Numbered from the stretch's first letter, positions 9,301-19,107 are shown. The stretch is 64,000 bases of DNA from DATAZK01 sp965199805 (GCA_965199805.1 CBDATO010000001.1:496001-560000); one strand, 5' to 3'. Translations and numbers: made by a program. The notes: generated from the sequence alone by a model not told the origin.

Positions 9301-10117
9301 GCCCGGCTCCCGTCGTGGCAGGAGCCGGTCGGTCGAGGGCGTCGACCGGCTCGGGTGAGTCGGGGCGGGCGGGTGCGTCGGGCCGGACGGTCGCGTCGGA
9401 ACGGGCGTTGCGCCGCATCTCGAGCGCGGTGCGGACGTAGTCGACCGCCGTGATGAGCGCGACCGCGACGGCGACGCCCAGGATCACGGAGGCGATCACG
9501 TGCAGGGCGCCGGACAGCGGGAGGACGTACAGGCCGATGCCGATGTTGAGCAGCAGGGTCTTCAGCTTGCCGCCGCGGCTCGCCGGGATCACGCCGTGCC
9601 GCAGCACCCAGAAGCGCAGAAGCGTGACACCGAGCTCCCGGGCGAGCACCACGACCGTGACCCACCAGGACAGGTCACCCAGCAGCGACAGCCCGATCAG
9701 CGCGGCACCGACGAGCGCCTTGTCGGCGATGGGGTCGGCCAGCTTGCCGAACTCGGTGACGAGCCCGCGGGAGCGTGCGATCTGGCCGTCGAGCCGGTCG
9801 GTCATCGCGGCGGTGGCGTAGGCCGCCCACGCGGCGATCCGCCAGCCGGCGTCGTGGCCGTCGCCGACGAAGAGGAAGACCGCGAAGACGGGCACCAGCG
9901 CGATGCGGAACATCGTGAGGATGTTGGCGAGGTTGACCACGCCGACGGCATTGGGCGCATCGCCCGCAGGATCCGGCACCGACGGGATCTCGTTGATCCG
10001 GTGCTGCAGGCGCTCGACGGCGACCTCGGTACGGGTGGGGTGCACGCCGGCCTCGGCGCCGGTACGACGCCCGACGGGCGGCTCCCCCGCCGGATGCGTG
10101 TGCTCCTCCACCGTCAC
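9290..10117 (-). CDS. pgsA: CDP-diacylglycerol-glycerol-3-phosphate 3-phosphatidyltransferase
   Basis: It catalyses phosphatidylglycerophosphate formation in the membrane, the first committed step to phosphatidylglycerol and cardiolipin. The CDP-alcohol phosphotransferase signature DRLDGQIAR-x8-G-x3-D-x3-D is complete within TDRLDGQIARSRG and EFGKLADPIAD. Several hydrophobic membrane segments follow. The 275-residue product has a hydrophilic N-terminal extension of about 60 residues before VVNLANILTMFRI. The next possible start within the extension cannot be excluded. GTG at 10115-10117 lies 3 bp after the rimO stop. Confidence 0.91.
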   Translation of the reverse strand: MTVEEHTHPAGEPPVGRRTGAEAGVHPTRTEVAVERLQHRINEIPSVPDPAGDAPNAVGVVNLANILTMFRIALVPVFAVFLFVGDGHDAGWRIAAWAAYATAAMTDRLDGQIARSRGLVTEFGKLADPIADKALVGAALIGLSLLGDLSWWVTVVVLARELGVTLLRFWVLRHGVIPASRGGKLKTLLLNIGIGLYVLPLSGALHVIASVILGVAVAVALITAVDYVRTALEMRRNARSDATVRPDAPARPDSPEPVDALDRPAPATTGAGRAR

Positions 10118-10120
10118 GTT

Positions 10121-11617
10121 CTACTCCCGCCGGCCCGCGGCCACGAATCCGGCCGTCGGTACGGGGTGCCCGGTGGCGGAAGCTCCTACCAGGACCTCGC
10201 TCACCTGGACCAGCAGATCGACGCCGTTGGTGCCGACCACCTCGGCGCGCACGAAGTCACCGACTTCGAGCGCCTGCCCGGCCAGGGGGTGGACCGTGCA
10301 CGAGCCGTCGACCTCGGGCGCCTGGTGGGCGGCCCGGCCCTCGGCGACCATGCGGCCGCCCGGCTCCTGCTCCACCGACTCGACGAGGACCTCGACGCGC
10401 TCACCGATCCGCTGCTCCGCACGCTCGGCGGTGAGCTGCTCGGCGAGGTCGACGAGACGGTCGAGCCGGCGCCGGATCGTGGGGGCGGACACCTTGCGGT
10501 CGAGACCGACCGCCTCCGTGCCGTCCTCGTCGCTGTAGCCGAAGACGCCCACGGCGTCGAGCCGCGCCTCCTCCAGGAAGCGGACGAGCTCGTCGACGTC
10601 AGCGCGGGTCTCGCCCGGGAAGCCGACGATGACATTGCTCCGCGCCCCGAGCTCCGGCGCGAGGCTGCGGGCCGAGGCGAGCAGCTCGAGGAACCGCTCC
10701 CGGTCGCCGAAGCGGCGCATCCGGCGCAGCACCGGGCCGCTGGCGTGCTGGAAGGACAGGTCGAGGTACGGCGCGACACCGGGCGTGGTGAGCAACGCCT
10801 CGAGCAGCCCCGGGCGCACCTCGGCCGGCTGCAGGTAGGCGACGCGCACCCGCAGCACACCGGGCACGGTGGCCAGGGCGGGCACCAGCTGCTCGAGCAG
10901 GCGCAGGTCGCCGAGGTCCTTGCCGTACGCCGTCGAATTCTCGCTGACCAGGACGATCTCGCGTACGCCGTCGGCAGCGAGCTCCTGCGTCTCGGCGAGG
11001 ATGTCCTCGGGCAGCCGCGACACGTAAGCGCCGCGGAAGGACGGGATGGCGCAGAACGAGCACCGCCGGTCACAGCCGCTGGCGAGCTTCACCGACGCGA
11101 CGGGACCGCCGGCGAGCCGTCGCCGCAGCGGACGCGGCCCGGGCCCGGCGGGCAGCGGCACCTCGACGCCGTGGCCCGGGATGGAGACGGCGCTGCTGCG
11201 CCGCTCGGTGGGGCTGATGGGCAGCAGGGTGCGCCGGTCAAGCGGGGTGTGCGCCCCGGGACGCTCCCCCGCGACGATCGCGCGCAGCCGGGCGCCGATG
11301 TCGGGGTAGTCGTCGAAGCTGAGCACCGCCGACGCCTCGGGCAACGCGGAGGCGAGCTCGGCGCCGTAGCGCTCGGCCATGCAGCCGACCGCCACTACCG
11401 GACGGCCGTCGGCCACGTCGGCCGCCTCGAGCAGCGCGTCGACCGAGTCCTTCTTGGCCGCCGCAATGAAGCCGCACGTGTTGACGAGGATGGCATCGGC
11501 GTCGGCGGCATCGGCGACGACGGACCAGCCGTCACCCTCCAGCCGACCGGCCAGCTCCTCGGAGTCGACCTCGTTACGCGCGCACCCCAGGGTCACGAAG
11601 GCGGCGCGAAGGGGCAT
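10121..11617 (-). CDS. rimO: Ribosomal protein S12 methylthiotransferase RimO
   Basis: RimO is a radical-SAM enzyme with two iron-sulfur clusters that methylthiolates Asp in ribosomal protein S12. The 498-residue product has an N-terminal UPF0004 domain (VTLGCARNEVDSEELAG), the radical-SAM triad in SGCDRRCSFCAIPSFRG, and a C-terminal TRAM domain. RimO rather than MiaB is favoured by the VTLGCARNEVDSE start and the ftsK-rimO-pgsA context. The ATG at 11615-11617 is the family start; an open frame upstream is non-homologous. The linker at about residues 115-150 is longer than in E. coli RimO. Confidence 0.93.
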   Translation of the reverse strand: MPLRAAFVTLGCARNEVDSEELAGRLEGDGWSVVADAADADAILVNTCGFIAAAKKDSVDALLEAADVADGRPVVAVGCMAERYGAELASALPEASAVLSFDDYPDIGARLRAIVAGERPGAHTPLDRRTLLPISPTERRSSAVSIPGHGVEVPLPAGPGPRPLRRRLAGGPVASVKLASGCDRRCSFCAIPSFRGAYVSRLPEDILAETQELAADGVREIVLVSENSTAYGKDLGDLRLLEQLVPALATVPGVLRVRVAYLQPAEVRPGLLEALLTTPGVAPYLDLSFQHASGPVLRRMRRFGDRERFLELLASARSLAPELGARSNVIVGFPGETRADVDELVRFLEEARLDAVGVFGYSDEDGTEAVGLDRKVSAPTIRRRLDRLVDLAEQLTAERAEQRIGERVEVLVESVEQEPGGRMVAEGRAAHQAPEVDGSCTVHPLAGQALEVGDFVRAEVVGTNGVDLLVQVSEVLVGASATGHPVPTAGFVAAGRRE

Positions 11618-11691
11618 CCCGTCAGGGTATCCGCCCGCCGGTTGCCCGCGGGTCGCCCGACGGGGGCTTTCGGCAGCTTGCGGCGCGTTCG

Positions 11692-12654
11692 TCAGGCGGC
11701 CGGGCAGAAGGCGTTGCCGCGGTACAGGTCGAGCGTCATGACCTGACCCGGCGCACCGAGCGGACGCGGCAGCGGCTTGCCGTTGCACGAGATGGCGACG
11801 GCGCTCGCGTCGCCGACGGTGACGCGCATGCCGGCGCCGGCGTGCAGGTCGATCGCCTTGTACGACGACGGCTGGACACCGGCGAGCAGGGCCACCCCGC
11901 GCTCGTCGGTCACGTTCATCCAGCTCGGCAGGAACGGCAGCACGATGCGCACGGTGACGCCCTCGGCGGGCACCGGGAAGACCATCGCCGGGAGCGTCGC
12001 AGCCGGCTTGGTCGGCGCCGTGACCGGAGCCGCGGGCGGCTTGTTCGCCGCCGTCGACGGCGCCGCGGGCGTGACCGCCTGCTTGTCCGAGGAGCTGCCG
12101 GGAACGAGCAGCTGCACCAGGGTGACGGCGATGACGATCACCAGGACGATCGCGACCACCCACGGCCAGCGCGCGCCCGACCGCAGACCGGAGCGGCGGC
12201 TCGGCCGGACGAGGATCTCCGGCGCATCGGCGTCGGCAAGGAGCACCGGCACCTGGGCGAGCTCGCCGCGGTGGGTGTGGTCCAGCGACGCGACCAGCGG
12301 CACCGGGTCGAGACCGAGGGCGGTGGCCAGGCTGCGGAGGTGGCCCCGGGCGTACACGATCCCGCCGGCGGCCGGGATGTCGTCGCGCTCGATCGCCTCG
12401 ATGATCGCCGGGCGGATCTTGGTGCGGCGGGTCAGGTCGTCGACGGTCAGGCTCTGGGCGGTGCGCGCCTTGGCGAGCTGGGTCGCGTATCCGGGCCGGC
12501 GCGGGGTGACGACCGGATCATCGGAGCGCACCACCACGGGCAGGTCGGCCGATGGGTCCAGGGCCGACTGCTCCGGGACGGACGTCTGAAGGACGGTGTC
12601 CGACGACTCGGGACCGTCGCCATCCATCGCGCGCTGCTGCTCGCTGATCGACAT
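11692..12654 (-). CDS. RodZ-like protein: cytoplasmic HTH, one membrane span, C-terminal DUF4115-type domain
   Basis: The 320-residue product begins with a disordered acidic segment. A RodZ-type helix-turn-helix follows at about residues 55-125 (LTVDDLTRRTKIRPAIIEAI, with the GGIVYARGHLRSLATALG core). A single membrane helix rich in Val and Ile lies near residues 165-185, then a Pro/Ala/Thr linker and an extracytoplasmic beta domain. RodZ links MreB to the cell-wall machinery in rods; in actinobacteria lacking MreB its role is less clear. It is 74 bp ahead of rimO and downstream of ftsK, the usual actinobacterial order. Confidence 0.82.
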   Translation of the reverse strand: MSISEQQRAMDGDGPESSDTVLQTSVPEQSALDPSADLPVVVRSDDPVVTPRRPGYATQLAKARTAQSLTVDDLTRRTKIRPAIIEAIERDDIPAAGGIVYARGHLRSLATALGLDPVPLVASLDHTHRGELAQVPVLLADADAPEILVRPSRRSGLRSGARWPWVVAIVLVIVIAVTLVQLLVPGSSSDKQAVTPAAPSTAANKPPAAPVTAPTKPAATLPAMVFPVPAEGVTVRIVLPFLPSWMNVTDERGVALLAGVQPSSYKAIDLHAGAGMRVTVGDASAVAISCNGKPLPRPLGAPGQVMTLDLYRGNAFCPAA

Positions 12655-12755
12655 GTGACTCGCCCTTTACGCCGCGGATCCCGAGGTGGAAGCGTAAATC
12701 GACACTCCGGCCCGTCCCGGCAGGCGCGCCGCGCCGCGTGTGTCGGCCGGCCCGT

Positions 12756-15491
12756 TCAGCCGCGCAGGGTGACGAGCACGCTCTCGAGCTCTTCCGGCAT
12801 CACGAGGACGTCGCGCGCCTTGGAGCCCTCGCTCGGTCCGACGACACCGCGCGACTCCATGAGGTCCATCAGCCGGCCGGCCTTGGCGAAACCCACGCGC
12901 AGCTTGCGCTGCAGCATCGAGGTCGACCCGAACTGACTGCTCACGACCAGCTCGACCGCCTGCAGCAGCAGCTGGAGGTCGTCGCCGACCTCCTCGTCCA
13001 TCTCGCGCTTGTTCTCGGACGGCGGCGGGGTGTCGACGTCCTCGCGGTAGACCGGCTGCGCCTGCTCCTTGGCGAAGCGGACCAGGTGGTTGATCTCGTC
13101 CTCGGAGACGAAGGCACCCTGCACGCGTACCGGTTTGTTGGCGCCCATGGGAAGGAAGAGCCCGTCGCCGAGGCCGATCAGCTTCTCCGCGCCCGGCTGG
13201 TCGAGGATGACCCGGCTGTCGGCGAGGCTGGCGGTCGCGAACGCGAGCCGGCTCGGCACGTTGGCCTTGATCAGGCCGGTGACGACGTCGACGCTGGGGC
13301 GCTGGGTCGCCAGCACCAGGTGGATGCCGGCGGCACGGGCGAGCTGGGTGATGCGGACGATCGAGTCCTCGACGTCACGCGGCGCGACCATCATCAAGTC
13401 GGCGAGCTCGTCCACGATCACCAGCAGGTACGGGTACGGCGTGTAGACGCGCTCGCTGCCCGGAGGGGCGGTGATCTCGCCGGACAGCACTTTGCGGTTG
13501 AAGTCGTCGATGTGGCGTACGCCGCTGGCCGAGAGGTCCTCGTAGCGGAAATCCATCTCGCGCACGACCCACTGCAGCGCCTCGGCCGCCTTCTTCGGGT
13601 TCGTGATGATCGGCGTGACGAGGTGCGGGATGCCGGCGTAACCGGTGAGCTCCACCCGCTTCGGGTCGATCAGCACGAGGCGCACCTGCTCCGGCGTGGA
13701 CCGGGCGAGGATCGAGGTGATCAGGGTGTTGATGCAGGTCGACTTGCCGGAGCCGGTCGCGCCGGCGACCAGGATGTGCGGCATCTTCTGCAGGTTGGCC
13801 ACGACGAACCGGCCCTCGATGTCCTTGCCCAACCCCACCAGCAGCGGATGCGGGTTGAGGGTCGCCTCGCTGCTGCGGAGCACGTCACCGAGGCTGACGT
13901 TCTCGCGGTCGAGGTTGGGGATCTCGACGCCGACCGCGCTCTTGCCGGGGATGACGTCGATGATCCGCACGTCGGGGCTCTTCACCGCGTAACCGATGTT
14001 GCGGACCAGCGCCTTGATCCGCTCGACCTTCACCGCCGGGCCGAGCTCCACCTCGTAGCGCGTGACGGTGGGGCCGCGGGAGAAGCCGGCGACATTGGCG
14101 TCGACGTTGAAGTCGCGGAAGACGTCGGTCAGTGCCGTGATGACGATGTCGTTCGCCTTGGTACGCGCCTTGGCGGGCGTGCCGTCACGCAGCAGCTCGG
14201 GCGGCGGCAGCCGGTAGCTGATGCTGCCGGGCAGCGGCAGCTGCTCCGCCTTCTTCGGCACCGAGGTCGGCTCGGGCGCGAAGACGTCGACCGGGTCGGG
14301 CGCGAGCGGCTGGCCGATGATGGCGGCTGCTTCGGCGGCCGCCTCGTCGACCCCGGCGGGCGTCGCCGGCCGCGGGGACGGGGCGGGATAGGCGGCGGCG
14401 ATGCCGTCGGAGCCGTCCTGGTCGAGGTCGTACACCTGCTCGCCGGCCGGACGCGAAGGCCGGCGGCGGCGGACGGGGGTGGCTGCGGGGGCCTCCTTCG
14501 CCTGGTTGGCGGCGGGGCCGGGCTCGTCCCCGTCCTCCTCGGCGGCGAAGATCCCGACCCGGCGGCGCGGGGCACGCCGGCGGCGGACCGGCACCTCGCC
14601 GGTCAGGTCGATCTCGTCGGCGGCCTCGTCGTGAACGTCCGCCCCGTGGTCGGGGTCGTGCTCGTCGTACTCGTCGTCCTCGTACGCGCGGCCGAGGCCG
14701 GGGAAGCGGGCGACGATCGCGTCACCAAGCCCGATGAGGCGGTGCGGCAGCTCGGCGAGCGGGATCTTGGTGAGGACGCAGACGCCGAAGACGGCGAGCA
14801 GCCCGAGCAGCGGCGCGGCGACCCACGCGGTGAGCCCGCTCGACAGTGGTGACGACGCCAGGTAGCCGACCGTCCCGCCGGCGCGGCGCATGGCCCGCGC
14901 GCCGTCGGTGGAATCCGGCACGCCGTGGGCGATGTGCACGATGCCGAGCAGGCCGAGGCTGATCGCCGCCCCGCCGACGACCTTGCGGCCGCGGGTGGGC
15001 GGATCGGCGGGCTTGCGTACGAGCCGCCACGCCAGCACGGCGAGCAGCGGTGGCAGCCACGCGGCGCCGACCCCGAGCGCGCTGCGCAGCAGGCCGGCCA
15101 GCAGGCGTCCCGCCGGCCCCCCGGCCGCCCACCAGACGGCGGCCGCGATCACGAGTGCCAGTGCGAGGACCCCGAGGCCGACACCGTCGCGGCGCTGGGC
15201 CGGCTCCACCTTCAGCTCGCGGGCGCCGCTCCCGACGGCGCGCGCGGCCGTGGCGAGTCCGCGGGCGACGGTGACCCACACCCCGCGGGCCAGCCGGTAG
15301 ATCGCGCGCAGCAGCAGCACCAGCAGCGGCGGACGCTTCGGTGCCCGGCCGCGGGCAGGGCCGCCGCGCTTGGTGGGACGCTTGGGCGCGGGGCGGGCGG
15401 CGGCTTTGGACGCCGGCTTGCCCCCGCGGGCGGAGCTCGGGCGTGCGCCGGTGCGCGCGGGCGCCCGGCCGCCGCGGGTCGTGGTCGGCAC
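12756..15491 (-). CDS. ftsK: DNA translocase FtsK/SpoIIIE
   Basis: It pumps chromosomal DNA through the closing septum. The 911-residue protein has a basic Arg/Ala/Pro N-terminus, four membrane spans within about residues 50-260, and an acidic linker. The motor follows with Walker A GATGSGKST, the LIDPKRVEL region and Walker B-like VIVDELADLMM. The C-terminal gamma winged helix ends it (STSMLQRKLRVGFAKAGRL, which contacts orienting DNA sequences). GTG at 15489-15491 is the earliest possible start because a stop lies two codons upstream in frame. All functional motifs are intact. Confidence 0.96.
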   Translation of the reverse strand: MPTTTRGGRAPARTGARPSSARGGKPASKAAARPAPKRPTKRGGPARGRAPKRPPLLVLLLRAIYRLARGVWVTVARGLATAARAVGSGARELKVEPAQRRDGVGLGVLALALVIAAAVWWAAGGPAGRLLAGLLRSALGVGAAWLPPLLAVLAWRLVRKPADPPTRGRKVVGGAAISLGLLGIVHIAHGVPDSTDGARAMRRAGGTVGYLASSPLSSGLTAWVAAPLLGLLAVFGVCVLTKIPLAELPHRLIGLGDAIVARFPGLGRAYEDDEYDEHDPDHGADVHDEAADEIDLTGEVPVRRRRAPRRRVGIFAAEEDGDEPGPAANQAKEAPAATPVRRRRPSRPAGEQVYDLDQDGSDGIAAAYPAPSPRPATPAGVDEAAAEAAAIIGQPLAPDPVDVFAPEPTSVPKKAEQLPLPGSISYRLPPPELLRDGTPAKARTKANDIVITALTDVFRDFNVDANVAGFSRGPTVTRYEVELGPAVKVERIKALVRNIGYAVKSPDVRIIDVIPGKSAVGVEIPNLDRENVSLGDVLRSSEATLNPHPLLVGLGKDIEGRFVVANLQKMPHILVAGATGSGKSTCINTLITSILARSTPEQVRLVLIDPKRVELTGYAGIPHLVTPIITNPKKAAEALQWVVREMDFRYEDLSASGVRHIDDFNRKVLSGEITAPPGSERVYTPYPYLLVIVDELADLMMVAPRDVEDSIVRITQLARAAGIHLVLATQRPSVDVVTGLIKANVPSRLAFATASLADSRVILDQPGAEKLIGLGDGLFLPMGANKPVRVQGAFVSEDEINHLVRFAKEQAQPVYREDVDTPPPSENKREMDEEVGDDLQLLLQAVELVVSSQFGSTSMLQRKLRVGFAKAGRLMDLMESRGVVGPSEGSKARDVLVMPEELESVLVTLRG

Positions 15492-15683
15492 GCACTACAC
15501 ATTGGCATCCCGGACGCGTAGGTCGGGCGATCGACGCGCGCACCAGCGAGCCGCGCGCATCACCACCGGCCTGCGGGGCGGCTCGACCTCGACCTCAGGG
15601 TCACCCTGTCGCCGGTCACCACTCACAGGGATCTCTCAGCAGTCGGATATGTGACTGCAGTCCCCACGGGGCACCTTTGAGTG

Positions 15684-16565
15684 ATGGAGCGGACGCGAGC
15701 GGTGGCCCTGGGTGGGCCCTCCCTCGCCCGCCGGCTGGAGCTGACGCTCCGCCCGCTGCCCTTCGCGCGGGTGTACGCCGGCCTCTTCCTCGTCATCAAC
15801 CTCGTGCTGCTGGCCCTGCCCGACTCCTGGCGCGCCGCGGTCGATCTCGCGACCAGCACCAACGTGGCCCGCCTCGCCACCGACCCGCTCTTCGTGCTGC
15901 CGGCCAGCGCCTTCGTCGACGAGGGCCAGCTCTGGCTGTGGATCCCGCTGATCCTGCTGCTCGTCGGCGGCCTGGAATCCCACATCGGCACCCGCCGGGC
16001 CGTGCTCGCCGTCTTCGGCGCCCACACCGTCGCCACGCTGCTGAGCGAGGGCATCCTGCTCACCCGGGTCGCCCTGCACCTGGAGCCGATCAGCCAGCTG
16101 CACATCATCGACATCGGACCGAGCTACATGGTCCTCGCCGCGCTCGCCGGCTGCCTCGTCGTGGGCGGCATCCGGCTGAAGCTGGGCGCGCTGGCGGTCG
16201 GGGCGTTCATTCTCCCCGGTCTGCTGCACGGCTTAACGTCGCTCGACATGACGGCGGTCGGGCACGTGTCGGCGCTCGTGCTCGGCGCGACCTTCGCCGT
16301 CGTGCTGACCCGCCGCTTCACGCTGCGCACCGACCGGCTGCGGCTGCTGGCCGGCTCGCTCGTCGCCGGCGTCGTCTGGACGCGTCTGACGTGGGGCCGG
16401 CCGCTCGCCTACACCGACCCCAGCTACACCTCGACGATCACCGGCACCAGCATGGGACGGCGGCGATACGTGTCGCTGACCCATTTGCCGACCACCCGGC
16501 GCAGCGCGCGACGCAGTGCTGCCGGATCGGCGACGCCTTCGGCCAGCGTGGCGTCCAGCGCCTGA
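15684..16565 (+). CDS. Rhomboid-like multi-spanning membrane protein
   Basis: A 293-residue hydrophobic protein with about six membrane helices. Two rhomboid-type catalytic residues are visible: Ser in GPSYMVLAA (about residue 147) and His in AVGHVSALVLG (about residue 194), so an intramembrane serine protease of the actinobacterial rhomboid-like group is plausible. A GTG lies one codon upstream of the chosen ATG; neither has a clear ribosome site. The last 47 codons encode a Ser/Arg/Ala-rich tail that is the antisense of the RNase J 3' end (142-bp overlap), with no conserved look. The substrate is unknown. Confidence 0.68.
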   Translation: MERTRAVALGGPSLARRLELTLRPLPFARVYAGLFLVINLVLLALPDSWRAAVDLATSTNVARLATDPLFVLPASAFVDEGQLWLWIPLILLLVGGLESHIGTRRAVLAVFGAHTVATLLSEGILLTRVALHLEPISQLHIIDIGPSYMVLAALAGCLVVGGIRLKLGALAVGAFILPGLLHGLTSLDMTAVGHVSALVLGATFAVVLTRRFTLRTDRLRLLAGSLVAGVVWTRLTWGRPLAYTDPSYTSTITGTSMGRRRYVSLTHLPTTRRSARRSAAGSATPSASVASSA

Positions 16566-18109
16566 GCCGCCCGCTCACGGATGGCGACGAACGCCTCCTC
16601 CGCGGCGGTGAACCCGCGGGCAAAGAACTCGGGCCCGGCGATGATCTTGCCGGTGGTCGAGTCGATCACCACGGTGATGGTGATGAAGCCTTCGTCGCCG
16701 AGGACGCGCCGATCCTTCAGCTGGTCCTCGTTGACGTCGCCGACGTTCGCGCCGTCGACGTAGACGTAGCCGCAGTCGACCTTGCCGGCCACCGAGACGG
16801 CGCCGTCGACCAGGTCGACGACCACCCCGTCGTCGACGATGAGGACCCGGTCGGGGTCGACGCCCGTCTTGACCGCGAGCGCGGCGTGGGCCCGCAGGTG
16901 GCGCCACTCGCCGTGGATCGGGATGAAGTTGCTCGGCCGCGTCATGTTGAGGACGTACAGCAGCTCCCCCGCCGGCGCGTGGCCGCTGACGTGCACCTTC
17001 GCGACGTCCTTGTGCACGACGTGGGCGCCCCAGCGGGTCAGGCCGTTGATCACGCGGTAGACGGCGTTCTCGTTGCCGGGGATGAGGCTCGACGCAAGGA
17101 TGATCGTGTCGTCCTTCTCGATCCGGACCGGGTGGTCACGGCTCGCCATCCGCGACAGGGCCGACAGCGGCTCCCCCTGCGATCCGGTCGACACCATGCA
17201 GACGTGCTTGTCGGGCAGGGCGTCGATCTCGCGGGCGTCGACGATGAGGCCCGGCGGGATCTTCAGCAGCCCCATGTCGCGGGCGACGCCCATGTTGCGC
17301 ACCATCGACCGGCCGACGAAGGCGACCTGCCGCTCGTGCGCGGCGGCCGCGTCGAGCACCTGCTGCACGCGGTGCACGTGGCTCGAGAAGCAAGCGACGA
17401 TCACGCGCCGCTCGGCCTTCTGGAACACGCTGTCGAGGACCGGGCCGATCTCGCTCTCGCTGGTGACGAAGCCCGGCACCTCGGCGTTGGTGGAGTCCGA
17501 CAGCAACAGGTCGACGCCCTCGCGACCGAGCCGGGCGAAGCCGCCGAGGTCGGTGATGCGGCCGTCGAGCGGCAGCTGGTCCATCTTGAAGTCGCCGGTG
17601 TGCAGGACCGTGCCGGCCTCGGTGCGGATGGCCACGGCGAGCGCGTCGGGGATCGAGTGGTTGACCGCGAAGAACTCGCAGTCAAACGGGCCGAAGCGGG
17701 CCCGGCCCTCCTCGACCACCTCGAGCATCGGCGGCTTCATGCGGTGCTCGGCGAGCTTGGCGCGCAGCAGGGCGAGCGTGAAGCGGCTGCCGACGATCTG
17801 CAGGTCACTGCGCTCGCGCAGCAGGTACGGCAGCGCGCCGATGTGGTCCTCGTGGGCGTGGGTGAGCACCACGGCCTCGATGTCGTCCAGCCGGTCACGG
17901 ATGGACGTGAAGTCCGGCAGGATCAGGTCGACGCCCGGCTGGTCGGACTCGGGGAAGAGCACCCCGCAGTCGACGATGAGCAGCCGGCCGGCGTGCTCGA
18001 AGACGGTCATGTTGCGACCGATCTCGCCGAGACCGCCGAGGGCGGTCATGCGCAGGCCACCTTCGGCCAGGGGGCCCGGGCGGGCCAGATCGGGGTGGGG
18101 GTGGCTCAT
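16424..18109 (-). CDS. rnj: Ribonuclease J
   Basis: RNase J is a zinc-dependent metallo-beta-lactamase/beta-CASP nuclease with endo- and 5'-3' exonuclease activity in mRNA decay and rRNA processing. The 561-residue product shows the HAHEDH metal motif at residues 84-89, LHTGDFKMD, the beta-CASP region (ACFSSHVHRVQ, VSTGSQGEP), and HGEWRHLRAHA in the C-terminal half. The first metal-motif residues are HAH rather than the commoner HTH. The ATG at 18107-18109 overlaps the dapA stop as ATGA, giving translational coupling; dapA-rnj is a standard actinobacterial pair. Confidence 0.95.
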   Translation of the reverse strand: MSHPHPDLARPGPLAEGGLRMTALGGLGEIGRNMTVFEHAGRLLIVDCGVLFPESDQPGVDLILPDFTSIRDRLDDIEAVVLTHAHEDHIGALPYLLRERSDLQIVGSRFTLALLRAKLAEHRMKPPMLEVVEEGRARFGPFDCEFFAVNHSIPDALAVAIRTEAGTVLHTGDFKMDQLPLDGRITDLGGFARLGREGVDLLLSDSTNAEVPGFVTSESEIGPVLDSVFQKAERRVIVACFSSHVHRVQQVLDAAAAHERQVAFVGRSMVRNMGVARDMGLLKIPPGLIVDAREIDALPDKHVCMVSTGSQGEPLSALSRMASRDHPVRIEKDDTIILASSLIPGNENAVYRVINGLTRWGAHVVHKDVAKVHVSGHAPAGELLYVLNMTRPSNFIPIHGEWRHLRAHAALAVKTGVDPDRVLIVDDGVVVDLVDGAVSVAGKVDCGYVYVDGANVGDVNEDQLKDRRVLGDEGFITITVVIDSTTGKIIAGPEFFARGFTAAEEAFVAIRERAAQALDATLAEGVADPAALRRALRRVVGKWVSDTYRRRPMLVPVIVEV

Positions 18110-19014
18110 GCGCCGCCCGCCGTCAGTTCGAGCCCGGCTGCCGTGCAATCCGCGCGGAGCATGTCGATCTCCTGTTGTGTGGCGTCGAGCAAGGGGAGGC
18201 GGACCGGACCGGCCGGCAACCCCAGCAGGGTGAGCGCGGCCTTGGTCGTGATGACCCCTTGCGTACGGAAAAAGCCTTTGAATGCGGGCAGCAGCTGCTG
18301 GTGCAGGCTCCGGGCGCGCGGCAGGTCACCGGCGTCGAAGGCGGCGATCAGCTCGGCGAGCTGCGGGGCGAACGCGTGACCCACCACGCTCACCAGCCCG
18401 GCCGCGCCGACCGCGAGCAGCGGCAGCAGCATGACGTCGTCGCCGGAATAGTAGGCGAGGTCGGTCTCGGCGATGACCCGGCTGCTGGCCGCGAGGTCGC
18501 CCTTGGCGTCCTTCACGGCGGTGATGCGCGGGTGCTCGGCGAGCCGGAGCAGCGTCTCGGTCTCGATCGGGACGCCGGAGCGCACCGGGATGTCGTAGAG
18601 CATCACCGGCAGCCCGGTGGCGTCGGCGACCGTCGAGAAGTGGGCGACCAGACCGCTCTGCGGCGGCCGGTTGTAGTACGGCGTCACAACGAGCAGGCCG
18701 GTGGCGCCGGCCTTCTCGGCAGCGCTTGCGAGCTCGACGGAGTGCGCGGTGTCGTACGTGCCGACCCCGGCGACGACCGTGACCCGGTCACCGACGGCGT
18801 CGACGACCGCCCGCAGCAGCCGCTCCTTCTCGTCGTCGGTGGTGGTGGGTGACTCCCCGGTGGTGCCGTTGACCACGAGCCCGTCGCAGCCGGCCTCGAC
18901 GAGGGCGACGGCCAGCTTCTGCGCGCCGGCGGTGTCGAGCGCACCGTCGGGGGTGAAGGGGGTCACCATCGCGACCAGCAAGCGGCCGAAGGGGCCGGGA
19001 GGCAGGGTTCCCAT
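18106..19014 (-). CDS. dapA: 4-Hydroxy-tetrahydrodipicolinate synthase
   Basis: DapA condenses pyruvate with aspartate semialdehyde in lysine and meso-diaminopimelate synthesis. The 302-residue TIM-barrel product starts MGTLPPGPFGRLL. It has the GTTGES substrate motif near residues 50-55, the catalytic Tyr in TPYYNRPP, and the Schiff-base Lys in AVKDAKGD. Its length fits the family. The ATG at 19012-19014 is chosen because the frame upstream is non-homologous. In many actinobacteria thyX lies directly upstream in the same direction; here a secreted protease and three hairpins intervene and thyX points away. Confidence 0.95.
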   Translation of the reverse strand: MGTLPPGPFGRLLVAMVTPFTPDGALDTAGAQKLAVALVEAGCDGLVVNGTTGESPTTTDDEKERLLRAVVDAVGDRVTVVAGVGTYDTAHSVELASAAEKAGATGLLVVTPYYNRPPQSGLVAHFSTVADATGLPVMLYDIPVRSGVPIETETLLRLAEHPRITAVKDAKGDLAASSRVIAETDLAYYSGDDVMLLPLLAVGAAGLVSVVGHAFAPQLAELIAAFDAGDLPRARSLHQQLLPAFKGFFRTQGVITTKAALTLLGLPAGPVRLPLLDATQQEIDMLRADCTAAGLELTAGGA

Positions 19015-19055
19015 ACCGGTCACGCTAGCCGGAAGCGGGTCGACCAGCACGGAGG

Positions 19056-19094
19056 CGCCGCCACACCCATCCGGGGGTTATGGGTGTGGCGGCG
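19056..19094. terminator. Hairpin between S53 protease and dapA (first of three)
   Basis: Perfect 15-bp arms CGCCGCCACACCCAT (19056-19070) and its complement (19080-19094) enclose a 9-nt loop. No T-run follows on either strand, so it is terminator-like but not classical. It may insulate dapA-rnj from the upstream protease gene. Two more hairpins follow toward the protease. Confidence 0.55.
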
Positions 19095-19107
19095 TGATCC
19101 CATGTTC

